Positions 1 to 5,064 of a DNA stretch of 6,702 nt are shown in pieces. Below the pieces are notes generated by a model. That model saw only the letters and a program-made list of their open reading frames with translations, was not told where the DNA came from and did no database searches. A program made the position numbers and the translations under genes. The DNA lies in contig SYCH01000169.1 in NCBI GenBank assembly GCA_005787025.1, positions 1-6,702 on the forward strand, in the 5' to 3' direction. Position 1 is the stretch's first letter. Every line of letters begins with the position of its first letter. This DNA comes from Actinomycetota bacterium. Its GTDB lineage: Bacteria > Actinomycetota > Acidimicrobiia > Acidimicrobiales > Ilumatobacteraceae.

Positions 1-100
1 GGTGTGGAGGGACATCTACCGCGAGGCCGTCGACCGGCGATACCGTTTCCTCTCGTTCGGCGATGCCATGCTTCTCGACCGTCACGCCCACGATCACTGA
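1..100 (+). CDS. queA: QueA, S-adenosylmethionine:tRNA ribosyltransferase-isomerase (3' end only)
   Basis: Only the last 32 codons and the TGA (98-100) are in the window; the reading frame enters at base 2 and the start lies upstream. QueA transfers and isomerises the ribosyl part of S-adenosylmethionine onto preQ1 in tRNA, giving epoxyqueuosine, in the cytoplasm. The visible tail ends in the pattern YREAVDRRYRFLSFGDAMLL, close to the conserved QueA C-terminus (YRFxSxGDAMLI). The call also fits its neighbour: tgt, which catalyses the preceding step, starts 2 nt after this stop, a classic queA-tgt pairing. No separate promoter or ribosome site fits between the two genes, so they are probably co-transcribed and translationally coupled. 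With so little sequence the call rests on this terminal motif plus context. Confidence 0.85.
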   Translation, partial: VWRDIYREAVDRRYRFLSFGDAMLLDRHAHDH

Positions 101-102
101 CC

Positions 103-1209
103 ATGCACCCCGTCATCCTCGACATCACCGCCACCGACGGCTCGGCCCGCACCGGCGTCGCCCACACGGCGAACGGGACCTACGAGTTTCCGTGTTTCAT
201 GCCGGTGGGCACTCGTGGGGCGATCAAGTACCTCAGCGCCGCCGATTACGAACGACTCGGGGCACGGATCGTCCTCGGCAACACCTATCACTTGATGTTG
301 CGTCCGGGTGCCGACGTGGTCGCCCGATTCGGAGGCCTCGGGAAGTTCGCGGGATGGAACGGGCTGACGCTCACCGACTCCGGTGGCTTTCAGGTTTTCT
401 CGCTCGAACCCAAGGTGGACGATGACGGAGTCACCTTCGCCTCCACGTACGACGGCAGCAAACATCGATTCACCCCCGAGTCGGCCGTGTCCACCCAGGA
501 GTTGCTCGGCGCCGACATCCAAATGGTCCTGGACGTCTGCCCGCCGTTGCCGTCCCCGGAATCGGTCATCAGGTTGGCCGTGGAACGCACATCGGCGTGG
601 GCCACGCGAGCCCGCGCCGTGCACCACCGACCCGACCAGGCCTTGTTCGGCATCGTGCAAGGCGGGATCTCGCCCGTCATGCGGGCCGAGAGCGCGCGAC
701 GAACCACCGAACTCGACTTCGACGGGTACGGCATCGGCGGACTGTCCGTGGGCGAAACTCGAGGGGAGATGTTGCCCGCCCTGGCCGCCGCGCTCGAACA
801 TCTGCCCCCGGACCGGCCCCGGTATCTCATGGGAGTCGGAGACCCGGCATCACTCGTCGAAGCGGTCTCGCTCGGGGTCGATCAGTTCGACTGTGTGATG
901 CAAACCCGACTCGGTCGCCACGGCACGGCCCTCACCAGTCGGGGCAAGGTCCACATCAAGAACGCCAAGAACGCTCTGGACGATGATCCGCTCGATCCCG
1001 ACTGTCGTTGCGAGGTGTGCCAGCGACACACGCGGGGGTATCTGCGTCATCTGCTTCAGGTCAACGAACCGACCGGGTCGCGGTTGATGAGTCTGCACAA
1101 TCTGGCCTGGACCCTCGACTTGATGGCCCGGATGCGGTCAGCCATCGCCGCCGGAACGTTGCCGGATCTCCGTCGAGAGATCCTGGCCGTCTGGGGCGAT
1201 GGTGGTTGA
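103..1209 (+). CDS. tgt: Tgt, queuine/preQ1 tRNA-guanine transglycosylase
   Basis: This 368-residue cytoplasmic enzyme swaps the wobble guanine (position 34) of GUN-anticodon tRNAs for preQ1 in queuosine synthesis; the length is normal for bacterial Tgt. TDSGGFQ (91-97) holds the general acid/base Asp92. The base-recognition region has D144/C146, VQGG (185-188) and GGLSVGE (212-218). The nucleophile is Asp263 in FDCVMQTRLGRHG. The zinc site is C301, C303, C306 and H332. From Q186 onward these key residues match the Zymomonas enzyme with a constant offset of 17 (Asp280; Cys318, Cys320, Cys323, His349). The ATG at 103 is chosen because the family N-terminus begins there (TATDGSARTG, then FMPVGTRGAIK); the open frame upstream to base 4 overlaps queA and is not Tgt-like. 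There is no clear Shine-Dalgarno, so coupling to queA is likely. One oddity is Gln267 where most bacterial Tgts have Pro (CVxPTR). Confidence 0.97.
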   Translation: MHPVILDITATDGSARTGVAHTANGTYEFPCFMPVGTRGAIKYLSAADYERLGARIVLGNTYHLMLRPGADVVARFGGLGKFAGWNGLTLTDSGGFQVFSLEPKVDDDGVTFASTYDGSKHRFTPESAVSTQELLGADIQMVLDVCPPLPSPESVIRLAVERTSAWATRARAVHHRPDQALFGIVQGGISPVMRAESARRTTELDFDGYGIGGLSVGETRGEMLPALAAALEHLPPDRPRYLMGVGDPASLVEAVSLGVDQFDCVMQTRLGRHGTALTSRGKVHIKNAKNALDDDPLDPDCRCEVCQRHTRGYLRHLLQVNEPTGSRLMSLHNLAWTLDLMARMRSAIAAGTLPDLRREILAVWGDGG

Positions 1210-1267
1210 GGAGTCCCGACTCACCTGTTCAGGACCGCGGGCACCCCGATTGAGCGAGTTCGACGAG

Positions 1268-1273
1268 TAGGCT
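1268..1273 (+). promoter_or_regulatory. Possible -10 element (TAGGCT) ahead of yajC
   Basis: TAGGCT matches the TANNNT pattern of many actinobacterial -10 elements and lies in the only sizeable gap inside the tgt-yajC-secDF run. It would place transcription start near 1280, about 48 nt before yajC. No convincing -35 hexamer is found 16-18 nt upstream; TTGAGC at 1250-1255 is only 12 nt away. A hexamer this degenerate occurs often by chance, so this is a weak candidate. Confidence 0.22.
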
Positions 1274-1278
1274 TTTGC

Positions 1279-1308
1279 GGGTCGTCCGACCCCTCCTTCG
1301 TCGAAGGA
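1279..1308 (+). promoter_or_regulatory. Two tandem short hairpins upstream of yajC
   Basis: Two perfect inverted repeats lie one base apart. GGGTCG/CGACCC (1279-1284 and 1287-1292) folds as a 5-bp stem with a 4-nt loop. TCCTTCG/CGAAGGA (1294-1300 and 1302-1308) folds as a 6-bp stem with a 3-nt loop. Neither is followed by a run of T on this strand, so this is not a standard intrinsic terminator. The pair starts 119 bases before and ends 19 bases before the yajC start region's ATG is reached at 1328, i.e. it sits in the presumed leader. It could be an mRNA leader structure, a transcript-stability element, or chance in GC-rich DNA. The inverted repeats are seen directly; any function is inference. 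Confidence 0.35.
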
Positions 1309-1317
1309 ACAGCGAAC

Positions 1318-1322
1318 AAGGA
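1318..1322 (+). promoter_or_regulatory. Ribosome binding site of yajC
   Basis: AAGGA ends 5 nt before the ATG at 1328 and fixes this start over the internal in-frame ATG at 1349 (Met8), which lacks comparable spacing to a purine-rich site. The same motif occurs again at 1304-1308, within the right arm of the second leader hairpin. Confidence 0.65.
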
Positions 1323-1327
1323 ATCAC

Positions 1328-1690
1328 ATGTCGCATCTCGCCTCCCTCATGGCCACCGCCGAGCAGAACAGCGGTGGAAGCGCACTTTTCACCTTCGGAT
1401 TCATGGGCCTCATCGGCTTGGCCATGTACTTCTTGATGATTCGACCCCAGCGCAAGCGTTTGCGGGCCCAGCAGGAGCTCCAGCAGGCCATCGCCGTCGA
1501 TGACGAGGTCATCACCAACTCGGGTCTGTACGGCTTCGTCACGGCGATGGATGGTGACATCGTCTGGCTGGAAATCGCCGAGAACGTGGAGATCCGTATC
1601 TCCCGCAACGCCCTCCTTCGCCGCGTGAATCCCGTCGAGGAAACCGCTGGTGGAGAGCCCACCGAGCCGGCCTCTCCCGCCTCCGAGTGA
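1328..1690 (+). CDS. yajC: YajC, accessory subunit of the Sec preprotein translocase
   Basis: This 120-residue, single-span inner-membrane protein associates with SecD and SecF in the accessory Sec complex. A short N-terminal segment leads to one hydrophobic span (about 19-37), followed directly by MIRPQRKR (37-44), the family hallmark where a basic stretch marks the cytoplasmic side. The cytoplasmic domain then has DDEVITNSGLYGFV (58-71), corresponding to the conserved GDxVVTxGGxxGxV of the family, and a beta-rich segment (DIVWLEIAENVEIRISRNAL). The last 20 or so residues are Pro/Glu-rich and probably disordered. Length is typical. The ATG at 1328 is supported by AAGGA 5 nt upstream. The gene sits immediately ahead of secD (7-nt gap), the standard position. 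YajC is dispensable in E. coli, and its precise role is still loosely defined. Confidence 0.96.
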   Translation: MSHLASLMATAEQNSGGSALFTFGFMGLIGLAMYFLMIRPQRKRLRAQQELQQAIAVDDEVITNSGLYGFVTAMDGDIVWLEIAENVEIRISRNALLRRVNPVEETAGGEPTEPASPASE

Positions 1691-1697
1691 AATTTCC

Positions 1698-3338
1698 ATG
1701 ACCCGACGTCGCCTCGCGATCACCCTGCTCGGCTTGCTCGTCGTGGTTTTCGGCTCTCTGGCCGCGAACCTCGTCGCGGGCAACGAACCATCGCTCGGCC
1801 TCGACCTTCAAGGTGGCGTGTCGGTCACCCAAGAACCCGTCGGCGAGTTCAATTCCGAGAGCCTCGACCTCGCCGTCGAACGCATTCGTGAACGCGTCGA
1901 CTCCCTCGGCGTGGCCGAACCCGAGATCATCCGGCAAGGCGATGCGATCGTGGTGAACCTGCCCGGTGTCGACAATCAAGACGACGCCATCGAATTGGTG
2001 CAGGTGACCGGTGCTGTTCTCCTGCGTCCGGTTCTGTTGTCCCAGGTGATCACCACCCCCGACTCCATCGCCGACGGCGCGTCCACCAGCATCGCCGACT
2101 CGTCGACAACGGTGCCCGGGATCGACTCCGCCGCTCCGTCCGATGCCACCACGACCGTGCCCGGGGGGCCGTCTCGTCCGGCCACCGCCACGACCGTCCC
2201 CGTCGCCTCCGCGAGCACCACGGTGCCGTCGGCAGGATCCTCCACGACGGTGGGGGAAACGTCGACCACCGATGTCACTTCGACCGAGGTGCCTTCGGGA
2301 ACCGGGACACCTACCGAAACCGAGCAGACCGTCCCCGCCGAGTTGCCGGACCCTACCGACCCCAACGCCACCGTGTTCGTGCAGAACGCCGACGGAACCG
2401 AGTTCTACCAATTGGGACCGGCCTTCGCGACCGGCGAAGTGTTCAACAGCGACGCCCAAGCGGACATCATCTCGGGCGGATGGGGCGTGCGCGTCACCCT
2501 CCGCGGCGGCGCCAGCGGAGCCGACCTCTGGAACAGCGGCGCCGCTCGCTGCTTCGCCAAGGACGCGTCCTGCCCGTCGGGACGCATGGCCATCGTTCTC
2601 GACGGCGTGGTCCAATCCGCGCCCAGCGTGAATCAACCTTCCTTTTCCGGTGGTGTCGACATCACGGGAAGTTTCACCGAAGGAGAGGCCAAGGATCTGG
2701 CCCGGGTGCTGAAGAGCGGCGCGTTGCCCGTGCGCCTGCAAGTGCAGGCCGTGCAGACCGTGTCGCCCACCCTCGGCAATGACTCTTTGCGAGCCGCCAT
2801 CATCTCCGGTCTGATCGGCGTCGGTCTGGTCCTGTTGTTCATGCTGCTTTATTACCGCAGCTTGGCCGCGGTCGTGGTCATCGGGTTGCTCGTCTCGGGA
2901 ACCATCCAGTGGAACGTCATCTCGCTCCTCTCGCGCACCAACGGATTGGCTCTCAGCCTGGCGGGTATCGCCGGCATCATCGTCTCGATCGGCGTCACCG
3001 TCGACTCGTACGTGGTCTTCTTCGAGAAACTGAAGGACGAGGTGAAGGCCGGCCGCACGTTGCGCAACTCGGCCGAGCGCGGCTTCAAGTCGGCGTGGAG
3101 GACGATCCTGGCCGCTGACATCGTGTCGTTGCTCGGTGCCTTCACTCTTTGGTGGCTGACGGTCGGGTCCGTGAGAGGGTTCGCCTTTTTCCTCGGTCTG
3201 TCCACCCTGTGTGACCTCATCGTCGCTTGGTTCTTCACCCGGCCGACCATGTTGTTGCTGGCCCGTTCGAACTTCATCGCCCGCCGACGCGTCTTCGGCG
3301 TCGACCCATCCACCCTGACGTCCGGAGGTGACGCGTGA
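1698..3338 (+). CDS. secD: SecD, protein-export membrane protein
   Basis: SecD (546 residues) pairs with SecF in the inner membrane and uses the proton gradient to pull exported proteins through SecYEG after SecA has acted. TM1 is about residues 5-26, followed by the signature LGLDLQGG (33-40). The large extracytoplasmic P1 region includes AIVLDGVVQSAPSV (298-311). TM2-TM6 occupy roughly 365-515. TM4 carries SIGVTVDSYVVFFEKLKDE; its Asp436 aligns with the proton-relay Asp of SecDF (Asp340 in Thermus). Two unusual parts are a Thr/Ser/Pro/Val-rich linker (about 118-225) in P1, and a close cysteine pair, C285 and C292, also extracytoplasmic. The ATG at 1698 is preferred because it gives a short basic MTRRR before TM1; the open frame upstream to 1650 lies inside yajC. 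The ribosome site is weak (GAGTGA over the yajC stop), suggesting coupling. The stop overlaps the secF start. Confidence 0.97.
   Translation: MTRRRLAITLLGLLVVVFGSLAANLVAGNEPSLGLDLQGGVSVTQEPVGEFNSESLDLAVERIRERVDSLGVAEPEIIRQGDAIVVNLPGVDNQDDAIELVQVTGAVLLRPVLLSQVITTPDSIADGASTSIADSSTTVPGIDSAAPSDATTTVPGGPSRPATATTVPVASASTTVPSAGSSTTVGETSTTDVTSTEVPSGTGTPTETEQTVPAELPDPTDPNATVFVQNADGTEFYQLGPAFATGEVFNSDAQADIISGGWGVRVTLRGGASGADLWNSGAARCFAKDASCPSGRMAIVLDGVVQSAPSVNQPSFSGGVDITGSFTEGEAKDLARVLKSGALPVRLQVQAVQTVSPTLGNDSLRAAIISGLIGVGLVLLFMLLYYRSLAAVVVIGLLVSGTIQWNVISLLSRTNGLALSLAGIAGIIVSIGVTVDSYVVFFEKLKDEVKAGRTLRNSAERGFKSAWRTILAADIVSLLGAFTLWWLTVGSVRGFAFFLGLSTLCDLIVAWFFTRPTMLLLARSNFIARRRVFGVDPSTLTSGGDA
2049..2372 (+). 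repeat. Thr/Pro-rich low-complexity linker with repeated TTVP motif inside secD
   Basis: This segment encodes SecD residues of about 118-225. It is rich in Thr, Ser, Pro, Val and Ala, with no Lys, no aromatic residue, a single Arg and several Asp/Glu. TTVP recurs at residues 137, 152, 165 and 174, with a related TTVG at 183. At DNA level these are imperfect copies of ACSACSGTSCC beginning at 2106, 2151, 2190, 2217 and 2244, with spacing of 45, 39, 27 and 27 nt. The spacing is irregular, so this is a degenerate protein-level repeat, not a clean tandem array. It lies within the extracytoplasmic P1 region and is predicted to be a flexible, disordered tether. Confidence 0.8.
3324..3328 (+). promoter_or_regulatory. 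Ribosome binding site of secF (within secD)
   Basis: GGAGG lies inside the last codons of secD, 6 nt before the GTG at 3335. It is the strongest Shine-Dalgarno in the window and decides the secF start, even though the start codon is GTG and overlaps the secD stop. Confidence 0.8.
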
Positions 3339-4477
3339 ACGAAACGATCTCGTCGACTCGTCGTGGTCTGCGCGGACGGCTGTACCACGGTGAAACCGCC
3401 ATCGATTTCTACGGTCGACGGCGATACGGCTTCATGTTTTCCGGCCTCCTCATCGTGATCACCTTGGTCACTCTCGCCACGTCGGGACTCAATCTCGGCA
3501 TCGACTTCGAAGGTGGTGTGGCCTGGCAAGTCCCCGCATCATCCACCTTCGACTCCGATGCGGCTCGTGCGGTGCTCGAGGAGACCGGCGTCGAGGTCAC
3601 GAACGCCAAGGTACAGACCCTCGAGAGCGCTGACGTTCGATCGATTCGGATTCAGGTCGGAGATCAAACCGCCGAAGTCCGATCCGCGGTTCAGGTGGCC
3701 CTGGCCACGGCCGCCGGAGTCGACGTCAACGAGGTGTCGGTGAGTTCCGTGAGTTCGTCATGGGGCCGAAGCATCACCGAGAAAGCGGTACGGGCGCTCA
3801 TCGCCTTCCTCGTGTTGGTCTCGCTCTACATCGCGTGGCGCTTCGAATGGCGCATGGCGGTCGCCGCCATCGTCGCGATGCTTCACGACGTACTCATCAG
3901 TGTGGGCATCTACGCCGTATTCGGCTTCGAGGTCACGCCCGCCACCGTGGTGGCCTTCCTGACCATCCTGGGTTTCTCGCTGTACGACACGATCGTGGTG
4001 TTCGACAAGGTTCAGGACAACATCGAGCGCTTCGCGGCCACCCGCACCGGAATGGCCGACATCACGAACGTCTCCATGAACCAGGTGCTGATGCGGTCGT
4101 TGAACACCAGCCTGGCCGCGGTCTTGCCCGTCATCTCGCTGCTCGTCCTCGGTTCGGGTGTGTTCGGGGCCGTCGCGTTGCGGGAGTTCGCCGTGGCACT
4201 CCTCGTCGGTTTGTTGATCGGCAGCTATTCGTCGCTCTTCGTGGCCTCACCGCTGTTGACGGTCCTGAAGGAACGGGAAACCCGTTTCCGCAATCTTCGC
4301 GGGTTGCACGCCACTGGTGCCGAACTCGAGCACATGGTGGTGACCGGAACCTCGAGTGGACTGAAGAGCGTCCGCCGCCAGGCCCAGGGCGACCAGGGGT
4401 CGAGTCCCTCGGCGCCGGTCACTCCGGGCACCCTGCTCACGCATCCTCCGCGCCCCCGCAAGAAACGTCGTCGGTGA
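3335..4477 (+). CDS. secF: SecF, protein-export membrane protein
   Basis: SecF (380 residues) is the partner of SecD in the proton-driven accessory Sec complex of the inner membrane. TM1 is about 33-50, followed by the signature LGIDFEGG (54-61). A compact extracytoplasmic domain (about 62-145) leads to GRSITEKAVRAL, and TM2-TM6 fall at roughly 153-305. TM4 carries TILGFSLYDTIVVFDKVQDN (210-229); Asp218 aligns with the second functional Asp of SecDF (Asp637 in Thermus), and HD at 184-185 is part of the conserved TM3 region. The cytoplasmic tail of about 68 residues ends in a polybasic stretch, RPRKKRRR (373-380). Translation starts at GTG 3335, overlapping the secD TGA as GTGA, with GGAGG 6 nt upstream; this keeps the two subunits closely coupled. 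The separate SecD and SecF genes are the usual state, in contrast to the fused SecDF of Bacillus. Confidence 0.97.
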   Translation: MNETISSTRRGLRGRLYHGETAIDFYGRRRYGFMFSGLLIVITLVTLATSGLNLGIDFEGGVAWQVPASSTFDSDAARAVLEETGVEVTNAKVQTLESADVRSIRIQVGDQTAEVRSAVQVALATAAGVDVNEVSVSSVSSSWGRSITEKAVRALIAFLVLVSLYIAWRFEWRMAVAAIVAMLHDVLISVGIYAVFGFEVTPATVVAFLTILGFSLYDTIVVFDKVQDNIERFAATRTGMADITNVSMNQVLMRSLNTSLAAVLPVISLLVLGSGVFGAVALREFAVALLVGLLIGSYSSLFVASPLLTVLKERETRFRNLRGLHATGAELEHMVVTGTSSGLKSVRRQAQGDQGSSPSAPVTPGTLLTHPPRPRKKRRR

Positions 4478-4488
4478 GCAGGTCGTCC

Positions 4489-4995
4489 ATGGAACACCTC
4501 ATTCGCGCCATCGAGGATTACCCCACGCCGGGGGTCACGTTTCGCGACATCACGCCCTTGCTCGGTAACGGACCGGCTTTCCACGAGGCGATCACGGGCC
4601 TCGCCGACCGTTTTCGTTCGGTCGGAGTGGATCGTGTCGCGGGCGTGGAGGCTCGCGGCTTCATCTTGGGTGCCCCGGTGGCTCTGGAACTCGGAGCGGG
4701 CTTCGTGCCGGTACGCAAAGCCGGCAAATTGCCGTGGGCCGTGGTCCGCGAGGAATACGAACTCGAATACGGAACGGACAAGTTGGAGATTCACCGTGAC
4801 GCCGTGCGTCCCGGCGAGCGAATTTTGGTCGTCGACGACGTATTGGCCACCGGAGGAACCGCCGCGGCGACCTGCCGCCTGGTGACCGGACTCGGGGGAG
4901 TCGTGGTTGGCCTGGGCGTGCTACTGGAACTGGCGTTCCTCGACGGTCGTCGCAAACTGGGTGATGTCCCGGTGCAATCGCTCATCACGTATTGA
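4489..4995 (+). CDS. apt: Apt, adenine phosphoribosyltransferase
   Basis: Apt makes AMP and pyrophosphate from adenine and PRPP in purine salvage, in the cytoplasm. The 168 residues include IEDYPTPGVTFRDITPLL (8-25), typical of the family N-terminus, then GVEARGFILG (52-61), VRKAGKLP (75-82) and YELEYGTDKLEIHRDAV (90-106). The PRPP-binding loop is RILVVDDVLATGGTAAA (111-127), with the paired Asp residues and TGGT that contact PRPP and magnesium. Length is near the usual 170-180. I chose ATG 4489, which has AGG 6 nt upstream. GTG 4474 is also possible: it is in frame, adds five residues (MSRSS), and overlaps the secF TGA as GTGA, just like the secD-secF junction. Either way apt is coupled to secF. 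The secF-apt-rel order is common in actinobacteria. Confidence 0.95.
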   Translation: MEHLIRAIEDYPTPGVTFRDITPLLGNGPAFHEAITGLADRFRSVGVDRVAGVEARGFILGAPVALELGAGFVPVRKAGKLPWAVVREEYELEYGTDKLEIHRDAVRPGERILVVDDVLATGGTAAATCRLVTGLGGVVVGLGVLLELAFLDGRRKLGDVPVQSLITY

Positions 4996-5052
4996 CGTCG
5001 GGAGTCACCCGATGTTCCGGCATCACCGGCGCACGAACACCGCTCGGACTGG

Positions 5053-5058
5053 GATAAT
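5053..5058 (+). promoter_or_regulatory. rel: Candidate -10 element (GATAAT) for a leaderless rel transcript
   Basis: GATAAT matches TATAAT at five of six positions, including the most important second A and final T. It is AT-rich in an otherwise GC-rich 69-nt gap. Six bases (5059-5064) separate it from the rel ATG at 5065, so transcription would begin at or next to the A of the start codon. No usable Shine-Dalgarno exists: GGTGA at 5059-5063 ends one base before the ATG, too close. No good -35 hexamer is seen 17 nt upstream. Leaderless mRNAs are common in actinobacteria, which supports the reading; read-through from apt is also possible. Confidence 0.45.
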
Positions 5059-5064
5059 GGTGAC

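Noticed and set aside
4..102. An upstream extension of the tgt frame by 33 codons.
   Set aside because: It overlaps the end of queA in another frame, is Arg/Pro-rich and has no counterpart in Tgt, whose conserved N-terminus begins at the ATG at 103.
94..801. A 235-codon open frame on the - strand opposite tgt.
   Set aside because: No motifs, and it is fully antisense to a gene with all Tgt catalytic and zinc residues intact.
383..986. Overlapping + strand frames inside tgt (383-898 and 597-986).
   Set aside because: Both are Arg/Pro/Ser-rich out-of-frame readings of tgt, without ribosome sites or known domains.
1539..2741. A 400-codon open frame on the - strand across yajC and secD.
   Set aside because: It is Gly/Arg/His-rich, crosses two well-identified genes and has no recognisable domain; this is a composition shadow, helped by the repetitive Thr/Pro linker.
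3760..4473. A long in-frame extension upstream of apt through the 3' half of secF, suggesting a fusion protein.
   Set aside because: The extension is the secF sequence read in another frame, Arg/His-rich without motifs. Apt homology begins only around 4489.
4992..5030. TTGACG (4992-4997) as a -35 box and short repeats CGGG/CCCG and CCGG/CCGG (4999-5029) as a terminator after apt.
   Set aside because: TTGACG overlaps the apt stop and has no -10 at a proper distance; it is far from GATAAT. The stems are only 4 bp and no T-run follows, so no terminator can be supported.
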